DNA of 64,000 nucleotides from UBA5209 sp034002865. Lineage in GTDB: Bacteria > Patescibacteriota > Dojkabacteria > SC72. The first letter of the stretch is position 1, and the number at the start of each line of letters is the position of its first letter. Of the stretch, positions 1 to 9,899 are shown piece after piece. The notes beneath the pieces were generated by a model. It did not search any database and was not told the origin of the DNA. It saw nothing but the letters and a program-made list of their open reading frames with translations. Location of the stretch: assembly GCA_034002865.1 (NCBI GenBank), contig JAVEZR010000002.1, positions 7,010-71,009 of the forward strand, read 5' to 3'. The position numbers and the translations under genes were made by a program.

Positions 1-457
1 GCTTGGGCAAGGCTCAGCAATGCTTGGAACTATGGCTGGGCAAACTGGCAACATAGGTAATGCTTATAACGCCAATATGGCTTCTCAGACACAGCTATAC
101 TCAAATTTAGCTAGTATACAAGGGTCATATGCTAACACTGCATTATCTGGGTCACTGCAGAATCTGGGTGGAATGATTTCTAGTGGTATAAATGCAACTG
201 GTAGTTATCTAGGTGGCAAAGCTATAGCTGCTTCAGATACTAGACTTAAAAGTAATATAACTTTTATAGATGAAGTAAATGGAATAAATGTATACTCTTG
301 GGAGTGGAATGCTTTAGCTAAACAACTAGGTTTAGTTGGTAAAGCAACAGGTGTACTTGCTCAAGAGATAGCAGATATATATCCCGAAGCTATAGGAGAA
401 ATCAGTGGCTACCTAGCTGTTGATTATGCTAAACTTAATGAACTGGTAGGTGTATAA
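1..457 (+). CDS. C-terminal part of virion protein with S74 chaperone domain (cut by window start)
   Basis: The window opens inside this gene; the codon frame begins at base 2. The complete gene is at 42130-43065, where it is described. The part seen here includes the last 74 residues, which form the peptidase S74 intramolecular chaperone domain starting at SDTRLK. The TAA stop overlaps the ATG of the next gene (TAATG). Confidence 0.9.
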   Translation, partial: LGQGSAMLGTMAGQTGNIGNAYNANMASQTQLYSNLASIQGSYANTALSGSLQNLGGMISSGINATGSYLGGKAIAASDTRLKSNITFIDEVNGINVYSWEWNALAKQLGLVGKATGVLAQEIADIYPEAIGEISGYLAVDYAKLNELVGV

Positions 458-2112
458 TGGCTGTTGGTGATAATTTAACTGGGTGGGCTGCTGTAGGCTT
501 TGGTGCAGGTGGTGGCTATGAGAAAAGACGCCAGTTGCAGGAAGAAGCAGTAGCTTTAGAGGCTGCTAAAAGTGGCTTGGAAAGAGACGGTAAGGGCGGG
601 TTTAAGCCTATGACTGGCACAGACGACGACATCATGCGTCAGCTTATAGAAACCAGAAATGAACTTAATAACCTGAAAATTCAAAATACTCAGTATATGT
701 TTGGCAATGTACTCGAGGACTATGCTAAGAACGGTAGCACAGAAAACATAAATAAATTCATTCAGAATAATCCTGGTATCAAAAAAGCTTTCAGTAGCAT
801 TGGGGTTGAGTCAGTAGTTAGTTTAAATTTAGAGGACCCTGCACACTTGGCTGCTCTTAGAAGAAGTGGACTTGATGATGAGCAGATTACTAGTATAAAT
901 ACTATGGACGCTGAAGAGTTGACTGACTTTAGAAAGGCTTATCCCTTGTACATGGGTCCTAATGGGCTTAATGTAGGAAGCTTTGAAGACGCCTTATCTA
1001 TGTCTGGGGCTTTAAAAAGTATGTATGCTACTGACAAAATGGACATGCTTTTAGAGGTTTCAGCTAAGGGTAAGAATGCTTTAATAAAAGCCATGTCTCC
1101 CAGAGAGCAGCAACTGGTTAACGAAGGCCAGCAAGCTATTAATAAAGGTAGAGAGCTGACCAATACTGGGTTAAATATAGCTAATGACCAAGCAGCTACC
1201 GAGCTGACATTACTTAAGAAATGGATGGCTAAAAACCCAAATGCTAATATAGAAGATTTTCTTACTATAAAAACTACCGGCGGTAAAAAATCTGTTTTAC
1301 AGCAAAACTATGAGTATCTTGAAGGAATACAGCCAGGCCTTGGTAAAGACTTTATAAACGCTCAAATACATGGTAAAGAAACTACTACAGGTAAAGATAT
1401 AGCTACTGCTGAGCAGATAGCTGATGACATACTTATATCACACCCTGATTATTATGAAACTGCTTATACAACTGACCATCCTGAGTATAGTAAAGTATAC
1501 TCTGAGATATATCCTTTGATATCTGCAACTAAGACTAAACTTAGTGCTACAGATAGAAAAGAAATAGGTAAATTTGAAAGAATGGCTACAGATTTTGGTA
1601 AAGCTTCTAAACTTAATGACCAAGATGTCGGTCTGCTTAATAGCTTATTTACTGACATTGACCAGTTTATATCTGGCTCAAAATCTAATGAAGCAAAGGC
1701 AGCTTACTCACAGGTTATGACTGGTGTTAGAAACTCACTCTATGGTGCCACGTTACCAGCTGCAGAAATGAGAGACTTCTCTAGAGCGTATGGTAGCCTA
1801 TACATGGCAGATAAAGCAGTTGCAGTCAAGCTCAAGACTGCGATAGAGGGTCAGTTGTCAGAGTTACAGGCGCTTAAAAGAAGTATAGGGCACCCTATAA
1901 TAGGCCATTTTATGCTTGGGGCTGCTGAACAGAAATTTAAAAACACTCTTAAAGCTATGGATACCAAAAATACCTCTAATGTTGTTAAGCCTAGCAAAGG
2001 AGAGGTAGTCGGAAATAATAACAATAAAAACCCTCGCGAAGGTACTAGGGCTATTAACCCTGATACTGGTGAAGTTCTTATATACTCAAATGGTAAGTGG
2101 GTGAGCCAATAA
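457..2112 (+). CDS. Probable internal virion / ejection protein, 551 aa
   Basis: I do not recognise a named family. The protein is mostly helical in character, with a Gly-rich start (GFGAGGGYEKRRQLQEE), long charged segments and a C-terminal stretch ending DTGEVLIYSNGKWVSQ, a short beta-type end seen in several virion proteins. It lies between the S74-domain protein and the portal, with start and stop codons overlapping both neighbours (TAATG), so it is translated as part of the late virion operon. By position and size it could be a DNA-ejection protein comparable to T7 gp15 or P22 gp20; that is inference from context only. Confidence 0.75.
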   Translation: MAVGDNLTGWAAVGFGAGGGYEKRRQLQEEAVALEAAKSGLERDGKGGFKPMTGTDDDIMRQLIETRNELNNLKIQNTQYMFGNVLEDYAKNGSTENINKFIQNNPGIKKAFSSIGVESVVSLNLEDPAHLAALRRSGLDDEQITSINTMDAEELTDFRKAYPLYMGPNGLNVGSFEDALSMSGALKSMYATDKMDMLLEVSAKGKNALIKAMSPREQQLVNEGQQAINKGRELTNTGLNIANDQAATELTLLKKWMAKNPNANIEDFLTIKTTGGKKSVLQQNYEYLEGIQPGLGKDFINAQIHGKETTTGKDIATAEQIADDILISHPDYYETAYTTDHPEYSKVYSEIYPLISATKTKLSATDRKEIGKFERMATDFGKASKLNDQDVGLLNSLFTDIDQFISGSKSNEAKAAYSQVMTGVRNSLYGATLPAAEMRDFSRAYGSLYMADKAVAVKLKTAIEGQLSELQALKRSIGHPIIGHFMLGAAEQKFKNTLKAMDTKNTSNVVKPSKGEVVGNNNNKNPREGTRAINPDTGEVLIYSNGKWVSQ

Positions 2113-3935
2113 TGAAAGCAGATATAGCAACATTAAAAGACACTTTTAAAGTAGGGTATGACTCTTTTTTATCATCAAGACAAGAGAGTATTAAAGCTCT
2201 AGATTTTTTTCACAATCGCCAGTTTACTCAAGAGCAGCTTGACATTTTCTCTGAAAGAGGGGCGCCACCTGAAACTTTTAACGTTGTAAAGATGTATACA
2301 AGAATTCTTCTTGGGTATTACTCAACAGTAGTAAATGACCTTAGAGTTGACCCAGTACAAGAAGATGACATATATACTGCAGCTATATTGAATGATGTAC
2401 TTGATTATATATTCAAAGTTAATAACTTTGATGCTGAAAGTGATAAAGTAAAATCTGACCTGCTTCTTACTGGATTAATATGCGCCTATATGGATGTGAA
2501 AAAGACTGGTGAGACCGATGTATTCGGCCGACCTAAGTATGAGATAGAGCTATCCCATGTGCCTTCGCTTGAAATAATACTTGACCCTATGAGTAGAAAA
2601 GATGACTACTCTGATAGTAGATTTATACATAGATTTAAGTGGATGTCTACTGAAGAAGTTAAAGCGCTCTTTCCGCGTAGAGTAGATAAGCTTAATGCAT
2701 ATGAGAACTTTTTGAGCATACCTGAAGCTGAGTTTGATTACACATATAATAGCCAGTTTAATGGGCAATATATGATTTTCGACAACTTCTTGGTAGTGCA
2801 CTCTATAATAACTGATGACTCAGGTAAAACTTGGTCTATATTTTGGAGCGACGAAATAATACTCTCCAAAAAAGAAATAACCTATAAGGAAGTTAAAAAT
2901 CCTTATAGAGTGCATAAACTGCATACCAGTAATAGAACTGAATACTATGGTGTATTTAGAGAAATACTACCAGTCCAGGATATAATAAATCAAGCGTTAG
3001 CTAAAATTCAGCTGATGGTTAACACACAAAAAGCTTTTGTTCAAGATGATGCAGTTGATGATTTAGAAGAGTTTACTACTAGGTTTAATAGAGTGAATGC
3101 TGTAATACCTGTTAAATCTTTGCAAGGCATAAAAATAGAGAACTTAACTAGAGAAGTACTTGACCAGTACACAATCATAGATAAGGCCATAGAAAGAATA
3201 CAAAGAATGCTATCTATAAATGACGCTTTCTTAGGTATGTCTTATGCTAGTGATAGCGGAAAGAAAGTGCGTCTCCAACAGAATGCTGCTATGATAGCCC
3301 TTAGATATATCACTTCTAGAATGGAGCAGTGGTATAGATTGTTAGGATGGGATATAATAAATCTTGTTAAACAATACTTTACTTCTTATGATGTTATAAG
3401 AGTAAGTGACACTTATTCTGGTACTCGATGGGTAACTATGAACCAGCCACTACTCATGCCTACTGGGGAAACAGATGAAAATGGGCAGCCTATTATGCGC
3501 CCGGTGTATGAAGAGGTGCTAGACCCTGCTACTGGTGAGCCTTTAGAAGATGAAAATGGGGACTTAATAGTAGCCCCCATACCTACAAAAGATACTGACA
3601 TAGCTTTCACAAAAGCAGATTTGTCGGTTGATACTATAGCCTACAATGACGAAGAAGAGCGTAACCAAATAATGCTTGAACAGGTGCTGAACAGTCCTAT
3701 AGGTAATATAATAAGTACTGTTAACCCCGCTGGATACTTTAAAATGGCTAGTTACTCAGTCAAAGCTATGAATACTAAGTACAGCCCTGAGGTAGCCAAA
3801 ATACTTGAGGATACTGGGTTAATGCTCAGCCAGGGTATGGCTGGCGCTATGCAAGCTGGGGTAGTGCCTGGTCAGATGTCTCCTAGGGAAGCTATAAATC
3901 AGCAGCCCAATAGACCTCAGATGGGAGTAGAATAA
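2112..3935 (+). CDS. Portal protein, P22-type, 607 aa
   Basis: Forms the dodecameric ring at the capsid vertex through which DNA is packaged and ejected. The N-terminal part (SRQESIKALDFFHNRQFT, then RGAPPETFNVVKMYTRILLGYY) has the pattern of P22-type podovirus portals, followed by the acidic wing region and an Asp/Glu-rich C-terminal segment (DPATGEPLEDENGDL). The length is typical of the family (about 600-725 aa). An in-frame ATG lies 15 bases upstream, but the ATG at 2112 overlaps the previous stop (TAATG) and is preferred. It is far from the terminase genes in linear order but in the same rightward transcription block. Confidence 0.82.
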   Translation: MKADIATLKDTFKVGYDSFLSSRQESIKALDFFHNRQFTQEQLDIFSERGAPPETFNVVKMYTRILLGYYSTVVNDLRVDPVQEDDIYTAAILNDVLDYIFKVNNFDAESDKVKSDLLLTGLICAYMDVKKTGETDVFGRPKYEIELSHVPSLEIILDPMSRKDDYSDSRFIHRFKWMSTEEVKALFPRRVDKLNAYENFLSIPEAEFDYTYNSQFNGQYMIFDNFLVVHSIITDDSGKTWSIFWSDEIILSKKEITYKEVKNPYRVHKLHTSNRTEYYGVFREILPVQDIINQALAKIQLMVNTQKAFVQDDAVDDLEEFTTRFNRVNAVIPVKSLQGIKIENLTREVLDQYTIIDKAIERIQRMLSINDAFLGMSYASDSGKKVRLQQNAAMIALRYITSRMEQWYRLLGWDIINLVKQYFTSYDVIRVSDTYSGTRWVTMNQPLLMPTGETDENGQPIMRPVYEEVLDPATGEPLEDENGDLIVAPIPTKDTDIAFTKADLSVDTIAYNDEEERNQIMLEQVLNSPIGNIISTVNPAGYFKMASYSVKAMNTKYSPEVAKILEDTGLMLSQGMAGAMQAGVVPGQMSPREAINQQPNRPQMGVE

Positions 3936-6736
3936 TGGCTGAATATGATTCATTACCAGAAGGTTTTGTAATACAGAAGACACAGAACACACAGAAGACC
4001 TTTAATGAGCTGCCTGCAGGCTTTGAAATAGAGGTGGCTGGTCCTAGTAGGCCCTCTAATCATTCTTTAATACAAGGACCAGTAAAAGACCCTAAACTGC
4101 CTCCTAATAGCATGTCATGGAAAGAAGTAATGACACCTGAAGATATAAGACTTCAGAATATTAATAGGCCTAATACTCCTGCAAAAGCTCGTGATATAGT
4201 ATCTACTATGGAGGGAATATATGAAACCCCTTCTCAGAGTTTAGATGCTATAAAAGGTATATGGAACCCCGAGGCTAGAGCAAGAGCCACTGAAAAAGTG
4301 TCTGCTAATAGACAGCGCATAGTTAATGAACTTGCTTCACAAGGCTTTGAAAACCCTAGATATGAATATGACTCACTTTACGTAGATTTTAATGGAGAAT
4401 CTATGGAAGTAGATAGTAGCATAATGCAAATACTTAAGGATGCTAGAACTGAAATAGGTGCTAGCATTGCTCTTGGTTTAACTGGGGCTAAACTTGGTGC
4501 AACTGCCGGTGCCCCACTAGGCCCAGTGGGTGCAGGTGTAGGAGCATTTGTAGGAGGAGGTGTATTCTCAGCTGCTGGTGCTGCTATAGGCAAAAAGATA
4601 GATATAGAAGCTAATGAATTAAAACTTACTGAAAAAGTAAGTGATGACTTGATAAAGCAACAGATGAAAGAAGCAGGTGTAACTGATGCTATAGGTAGTG
4701 TAATAGGACCTATGGTTATGAAGTTACCAGGAAAAGCAATATCTAAGATATATAACCAAGTTTTAGCTGGCAATATGGAAGGTGCTAAAAGAGCTGCATT
4801 ACAGCACTATGGCATAGATGCTGAGCAGGCTACCAAGATTACCCAGAGTCTTGAAGAACTAATAGGACCTTTAGCTGGTACTGAAGCACAAAAAGACTTG
4901 GTGTCCTTATCTATTACCCAGCCTGGTGGCGAGGCAGTCTGGAGTGCTGCATCACTATTTAACCCTTCTAGTTCAGCAGATGTGGCTAACTCAGTTGTTA
5001 AGAGAGCTGCGTCACTTAGACAAGCATCTAGTGAGCTTGCTAATACTGGTGATGAAACTATATATGATGTAGTTACTAATGAGCTTTCTAGCTATACCGA
5101 TGAGGTAGGAAAGTTTTATGAATCAGTAAAAGATGCTTCTAGAGAGTTTTCTCAAGGATATGCTTTTGATTATAATAAACTCGGGCTTCAGCCTATTATA
5201 GAGAGAATAGGCCAGAGAATAGAGGACCCTACTGTCAAGCAAAGATATCTTAACCTCCTTACTAAAGTTGAAGATGCTGCCGACGGAAGAACCTTCTCAG
5301 ACCTTATAGACTTGAGAGAGACTGTCAATGACTTAATGTTTGCCAGCAAGTCTATAAGCTTTTCAGATAAGGGTGCATTATTAGATGTAGTAAAAACTAT
5401 AGATAATGAAATAGCTACACAAGCAGATATAGTTATACCTGAGGCCGCACTTTGGAAAGAAAATTGGAGTAAGGCTAAAGCTAACTATAGCGAAATGAAG
5501 AGACTTGAAAAGAATGTTCTAGCTAAAGTTATAAATAGACCGGGTATATCACCGCAAACACTAATTCAAAACCTGTCTAAATATATAGCAGCTGGTGATG
5601 ACACTTTTTATGAGGTAATGGAAAAGCTTAGCAATAAAACAAAAACCAAAATTGAAGGCTCAGTAATAAATAATATTGTTGATAAGTTCTCGGTTGGAGA
5701 AGTCGGTGGACATAGAGCTATAGCATTCGGTGCGTTATCTGATGAACTTTCTAAGGCTAAATGGCATTCTCCGGAGGCTAAACAGCTGGTTGACACTATA
5801 CATAGAATGTCAAATGTTTTTAAGAACGATGTTAACTTAGCTAGGGTTGCTGGTAAAATTACTGTGCCTAAGTTTCAGTCATATCTGACTACTGACCCTG
5901 TAGTTAGACTTAAATATGAAGTTGCTAGTAGCTTGTTTAACTATATAAGAATGCTTATACCTAGTGAAAAGGCTGATGTACTAGCACTCGCTAGGCAGAC
6001 TGGTGATTCAGTAAGGGTTACTAAGCCTACGGTATATCAGAGAATAAAAGATTTAATTTCTGGTACTGAAAGAGTTTACAATAACCCGCTAGACGCTTCC
6101 AATATAAAAGCATTAAGAAAGACATTAGAAGCTGATAACAGGTTAGAAAGAGAGGCGTTAGACTTTGAAGCTTCCTATAACAAGTTACTTAATGAATATA
6201 AACGTCGCCAAGAAGTATTTGGTAAATTCTACTCTAAAGAACAATTGGCTAAACGTCCAGATATAGTTTGGGGCCCAGCAACTATGCTTAATGACCCTCC
6301 TATAATAAATGATAAAGGGGAGATAATAGGACTAGACTCTTCACCTGCTTATGGTATTCTTAGTAGAACGGGTAAATTAGATACCGTTAGGAGCTCAAAT
6401 ACTCCACGTACTAGTATGAACCCTACTCAACAGAGATTATTAAGAGGGATTTACAACTCAAATTCAACCATCAAACAAGATGTAAATCTGGATAAATATA
6501 TAGATATTATTGATTCAGATTTAAAAACTAGATATAGAAGTATAGGTAATGGGTTAAGGCTCACCGGTGAAGAAACTGATGTAGACCTTATAAACAATCT
6601 AGTTGACACTGAAACTACAAATTTGATAAACAAAGTTAAGAAAGACTTAAATGTGGAGCTACCGTTACAAGATGCGCGTAGCACGGTAATTTCTAAGTTA
6701 CACCAGCTAGCAGTCGAATGTGGAGGAAAGAAATGA
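3935..6736 (+). CDS. Large internal virion / DNA-ejection protein, 933 aa
   Basis: Largest virion gene. The N-terminus carries two copies of an LPxGF motif (LPEGFVI and LPAGFEI), a signature I associate with polyvalent or ejected phage proteins. At about residues 175-225 there is a long Gly/Ala-rich hydrophobic stretch (GAGVGAFVGGGVFSAAG) that could insert into or cross the host membrane during DNA entry. The rest is helical and charged. Its place after the portal and before a polyvalent-type protein fits an ejection protein such as P22 gp16 or T7 gp16. I see no transglycosylase motif. The start overlaps the portal stop (TAATG) and its stop overlaps the next start (ATGA). Confidence 0.72.
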   Translation: MAEYDSLPEGFVIQKTQNTQKTFNELPAGFEIEVAGPSRPSNHSLIQGPVKDPKLPPNSMSWKEVMTPEDIRLQNINRPNTPAKARDIVSTMEGIYETPSQSLDAIKGIWNPEARARATEKVSANRQRIVNELASQGFENPRYEYDSLYVDFNGESMEVDSSIMQILKDARTEIGASIALGLTGAKLGATAGAPLGPVGAGVGAFVGGGVFSAAGAAIGKKIDIEANELKLTEKVSDDLIKQQMKEAGVTDAIGSVIGPMVMKLPGKAISKIYNQVLAGNMEGAKRAALQHYGIDAEQATKITQSLEELIGPLAGTEAQKDLVSLSITQPGGEAVWSAASLFNPSSSADVANSVVKRAASLRQASSELANTGDETIYDVVTNELSSYTDEVGKFYESVKDASREFSQGYAFDYNKLGLQPIIERIGQRIEDPTVKQRYLNLLTKVEDAADGRTFSDLIDLRETVNDLMFASKSISFSDKGALLDVVKTIDNEIATQADIVIPEAALWKENWSKAKANYSEMKRLEKNVLAKVINRPGISPQTLIQNLSKYIAAGDDTFYEVMEKLSNKTKTKIEGSVINNIVDKFSVGEVGGHRAIAFGALSDELSKAKWHSPEAKQLVDTIHRMSNVFKNDVNLARVAGKITVPKFQSYLTTDPVVRLKYEVASSLFNYIRMLIPSEKADVLALARQTGDSVRVTKPTVYQRIKDLISGTERVYNNPLDASNIKALRKTLEADNRLEREALDFEASYNKLLNEYKRRQEVFGKFYSKEQLAKRPDIVWGPATMLNDPPIINDKGEIIGLDSSPAYGILSRTGKLDTVRSSNTPRTSMNPTQQRLLRGIYNSNSTIKQDVNLDKYIDIIDSDLKTRYRSIGNGLRLTGEETDVDLINNLVDTETTNLINKVKKDLNVELPLQDARSTVISKLHQLAVECGGKK

Positions 6737-8088
6737 AATGCGATGCTTTCACTAAAGCGCTTGGTAAAATAGATTTCACATATAAAGCTACTGACGTAAT
6801 AAAAGATATAGCTACTAAGTCCCCTAATCAGCAGTTTACTAGAGAGACCTTTAGTAACTACTTAGCTAATCAAGGTGTATCTCCATACGAAGTAGACTTA
6901 ACAACTAAAGGATTTCCTGAAACATTTACAGCTAAACAAGCACTTGATAAAGTTAACTACATTAACCCAGCTAAAATTAGTAAAAGCAACTTCTCAGGAG
7001 CCTATAAAGAGATAACTGAAAACTTTAATCAGCTCGGTGAATTAAATAATTATAAAGAAACTGGGTTTAATATTAGAGCTGATTCTACTATGCAACCAGA
7101 GCAGCATTTTACCAGTCCTATCCCTAATAATGCAATACTAGGATGGAATAGGTCACATGTGCAGAACATACCTGAAATAGGTGACACTTTAGTTTTAGAT
7201 GAATTTCAATCAGATTGGCTGCAAGCGGAAAGAAAAGGCGCTCAAGTATTTGAAAAAAATTCTAATACTATTTCCAAAGTTCTTGCAAATGCTCAAGAAG
7301 GGCAGTTAACTAATGAAGAACTAGAAGCTATGAACAATGCTACTGGTAGGCTTGCCATATTAAACCGAACTGTAAAAAATGATGCTATTAGTAAATTATA
7401 CAATACCATATTAAATGAGTTTAATACTCAAGAGTTTACACAGGCATCTATAGATGAAGTAAGTAGAATATTCGACGCTACTGATGTGCATGGTAGACGC
7501 ATAGTCCAGAACTTCCCTATGAAGCCTGACAAATTTCACCAATTTATGATAGTAGATGCTATTGACCAGGCTATGCAGAGCGGTTTGCAAAAAATAGTTA
7601 TCCCTATAGATAGACACGGTGCATTAGCTGGCTCAGAAGGTGTGACTAAATTTTATAATAATCTTAATAAATCTATTTTACCAGATATAAGACGTAAGCT
7701 AGAGAAACAAGGATTACGCATAGAAGTGAAAAAAAGTAATATAACCTTGCCCTCTATAATCGATAACATAGAAGCTGGCAATCTACAGGATGGACAAATA
7801 ACATATGCTTTTGACACACTTGATGCATTACCAGTACGCACTAGAAGAGAACTAATAGCTTCTTACCAAGGTGATTTTCATGATGCTAACATGGAAGACC
7901 AGGCTTTTCATATACTGTCATTTTTAAGCACATTACCAGCTGATACTCTTAAAGAAGCTGGCATAGCAGATAGCAAACCAGTATGGGAATTGACAATAAA
8001 AGAAATACCTGATAAGCCGGTAAAATGGGATATATATTCTATGCTAGGAGCATTAGGTATAGGCGCAAATAATGGTGAAGAGAGCTAA
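6733..8088 (+). CDS. Polyvalent-type protein with EFQSDW motif, 451 aa
   Basis: The central part (GWNRSHV, then LDEFQSDWLQAERKG, later FHQFMIVDAIDQAMQSGLQKIVIPI and EGVTKFYNNL) matches the arrangement of the [LI]DE[IF]QSDWHQ domain found in large polyvalent proteins of phages and mobile elements. The biochemical activity of that domain is not known to me. The ATG at 6733 is chosen because GGAGG lies 6 bases upstream; an in-frame ATG 15 bases earlier has no such site. It is the last gene of the rightward block; its TAA lies in the loop of the shared terminator hairpin and overlaps the last leftward gene by 4 bases. It probably enters the cell with the ejection proteins (inference). Confidence 0.72.
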   Translation: MKCDAFTKALGKIDFTYKATDVIKDIATKSPNQQFTRETFSNYLANQGVSPYEVDLTTKGFPETFTAKQALDKVNYINPAKISKSNFSGAYKEITENFNQLGELNNYKETGFNIRADSTMQPEQHFTSPIPNNAILGWNRSHVQNIPEIGDTLVLDEFQSDWLQAERKGAQVFEKNSNTISKVLANAQEGQLTNEELEAMNNATGRLAILNRTVKNDAISKLYNTILNEFNTQEFTQASIDEVSRIFDATDVHGRRIVQNFPMKPDKFHQFMIVDAIDQAMQSGLQKIVIPIDRHGALAGSEGVTKFYNNLNKSILPDIRRKLEKQGLRIEVKKSNITLPSIIDNIEAGNLQDGQITYAFDTLDALPVRTRRELIASYQGDFHDANMEDQAFHILSFLSTLPADTLKEAGIADSKPVWELTIKEIPDKPVKWDIYSMLGALGIGANNGEES

Positions 8089-8100
8089 ATGCTCTCTTCA
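8076..8100. terminator. Bidirectional terminator hairpin between convergent blocks
   Basis: A 10-bp perfect stem (8076-8085 with 8091-8100, arm TGAAGAGAGC) closes a 5-base loop TAAAT. The loop holds the TAA stop of the rightward gene and, on the other strand, most of the TAG stop of the leftward gene. Because the stem is coding on both strands, both proteins have Glu-Glu-Ser at or next to their C-termini. U-tracts after the stem are weak on both sides. Confidence 0.65.
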
Positions 8101-8348
8101 TTACCTAATACAATTACTTGCATTCCAAAATATTGTGGGTTTTCAGTCAAATCTTCAGTATTTCTGAGCTGATAGTTATCTGCTAAGCTTTTATGTATAG
8201 CTAATTTCTCTTCGCCAGTAATTAGGAGTAGACTAGGCATCTGCCCCACTATAAGTAATTTGTTTCTAAGATAAATTATCACGTCATCAATTATATCGAT
8301 ATTAGTTATCTTAATTGGGTATGCCATTTTGTCAGTAACTATAATCAT
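8085..8348 (-). CDS. Hypothetical protein, 87 aa
   Basis: Last gene of the leftward block; no family recognised. A longer frame begins at 8417, but the ATG at 8348 has GGAGG 6 bases upstream and starts just after the helicase stop, so it is preferred. The product begins MIIVTDKMAYPIKI and looks like a small alpha/beta protein. It overlaps the convergent rightward gene by 4 bases. Confidence 0.6.
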   Translation of the reverse strand: MIIVTDKMAYPIKITNIDIIDDVIIYLRNKLLIVGQMPSLLLITGEEKLAIHKSLADNYQLRNTEDLTENPQYFGMQVIVLGNEESI

Positions 8349-8349
8349 T

Positions 8350-9603
8350 TTAATCCTCCAATAGTTTTCTTTTATAGACTTCATTATTAAAGTCTTTTTT
8401 GCAACTAACAAGTTCATATACTTGTTCTGATATTCCCCCAGCCACTAATAAGTGATGTACTAATAATGATGCACTACCATTTATATTAACTATTCTATCG
8501 CGCCTTTGCACATGTTTAACTCCTGAGTAGTTATTAGAGTATATTATAAAATGCTCTAAGTGGCTAAGGTCTACTCCTTCAGCATGTGATACTGAGCTAT
8601 AGATATTAGCATATTTAAAATGTGCTTTTAGTAAGTCTCTTTCTTGAGTAAAATGGCACATTATACCTATTTTGTCAGTATCACCAAAGTTAGTTTTTAT
8701 AAAGTCTATCTTCTCAGTATTACCAAGTTTAAATACTTTATTATATAGCTTAAGTGTCCCACCCTCTAACATGTGTAACAAAACTCTCTCTTTAGTTTTA
8801 GTATCTAGTACTATTTCTTCTCCCTGTACTACTATAACGCGTTTCTTAATTGCTGCATTATAGAGTTTTTTAGTCTCTTCATTGAGAGTTATATAATGTA
8901 CTACATCCTTAGCTTGCAAATCTTCTGATATGCCAGCGTCCTCTTGAGTCATGTAAATACAAAACTTAGCTATTTCTATCTCTAGCTCAGGGATAGCTTT
9001 TTTGTAGCACGGCGCTATTCCATGAGCAGTATATATACTGCTTGGTATACCGTATACTTTAAAGAACTCATAGAAGTTCTTATATTTAAATGGGCTATAC
9101 TTGGATATATTCATCTGGTAATATATACTACATGGAGTCTCTATCCAAGGAGTCCCGGATAAATGTATGTGTGGTAGACTTTGACATAAAGTTTTTAATA
9201 GCAAGGTACGACCATTTGGTTTACCCACTATACCAAAGTTATGTGATTCATCTATTATAATACAGTCATAATCAGCTGCATTTAATTTCAATTTAGGTAT
9301 TTTAATTTGGCGATTTTTAGGCCCAGTGGTTTCAACTGAACCCATTTGCTCATAGTTAGTAACTGTATATTTTTTAGACAGATATGGCTGGTCTATAAAA
9401 GCCTTCCAGCCATTTATTGCTGCCTTTGGGCACAATATAAGTACTGATTTTGCTGTTGATAATTCTAACGCCAATAGTGCAGTATAAGTTTTACCACTTC
9501 TTGGTGCGCCTACTAAGTAGGCGTACCCTTTAGTTTTTACCATGGAATATAGTTCTTTAGCTTTAGCAAGCTGATGCTTAAGAGGATGTTTTATTTCACT
9601 CAT
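8350..9603 (-). CDS. SF2 (DEAD/SNF2-like) helicase, 417 aa
   Basis: ATP-driven DNA translocase or helicase. Visible motifs are Walker A GAPRSGKT (about residues 33-40), the Walker B box DESH (IIIDESHNF), motif III SGTP and C-terminal motif V/VI-like GVDLSHLEHFI with QRRDRI. The length (about 420 aa) matches compact phage SNF2-like helicases. It overlaps the VRR-NUC gene by 4 bases (ATGA); this nuclease-helicase pair is common in phage replication modules and suggests the two act together on branched DNA. Confidence 0.88.
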   Translation of the reverse strand: MSEIKHPLKHQLAKAKELYSMVKTKGYAYLVGAPRSGKTYTALLALELSTAKSVLILCPKAAINGWKAFIDQPYLSKKYTVTNYEQMGSVETTGPKNRQIKIPKLKLNAADYDCIIIDESHNFGIVGKPNGRTLLLKTLCQSLPHIHLSGTPWIETPCSIYYQMNISKYSPFKYKNFYEFFKVYGIPSSIYTAHGIAPCYKKAIPELEIEIAKFCIYMTQEDAGISEDLQAKDVVHYITLNEETKKLYNAAIKKRVIVVQGEEIVLDTKTKERVLLHMLEGGTLKLYNKVFKLGNTEKIDFIKTNFGDTDKIGIMCHFTQERDLLKAHFKYANIYSSVSHAEGVDLSHLEHFIIYSNNYSGVKHVQRRDRIVNINGSASLLVHHLLVAGGISEQVYELVSCKKDFNNEVYKRKLLED

Positions 9604-9899
9604 ATATGATGTATCCTATCTATAGTATTTAGTATTTCAGCTACATCTTCCGTGGAGGTAGCTACAATTACATAACCACCACTAGCTTTAAGAGCTTTAT
9701 GCTGTGCTTTTTGTAATTCATTTGTTGTGAGACCGGGTTGCTTTAACTCTATACCTATAAATATACCATTATAGCAAGCAACTACATCCGGATGTCCAGA
9801 TGTAGTTGCTCTAACAAGTTTAAAGTGATATATATTACGGTCACGTAGGTATTTAAGCACCTTTGCTTGTATTTGACTTTCACTCATGGCATTTACCAT
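9600..9899 (-). CDS. VRR-NUC domain nuclease
   Basis: The whole 99-aa protein is a VRR-NUC nuclease fold. Visible are SESQIQAKVLKYLRDR, the PD-(D/E)xK core GHPDVVACYNGIFIGIELKQPG (Asp in HPDVV, then E-x-K in IELK) and a C-terminal LQKAQHKALKASGG. The family cleaves structured DNA such as Holliday junctions. The start may be the ATG at 9899 or the in-frame ATG at 9887 (MSESQIQ). It overlaps both neighbours. Confidence 0.9.
   Translation of the reverse strand: MVNAMSESQIQAKVLKYLRDRNIYHFKLVRATTSGHPDVVACYNGIFIGIELKQPGLTTNELQKAQHKALKASGGYVIVATSTEDVAEILNTIDRIHHI

Noticed and set aside
4378..4773. Leftward open frame of 131 aa opposite the ejection protein gene
   Set aside because: It lies antisense to a Gly/Ala-rich stretch and has no start signal or neighbours on that strand.
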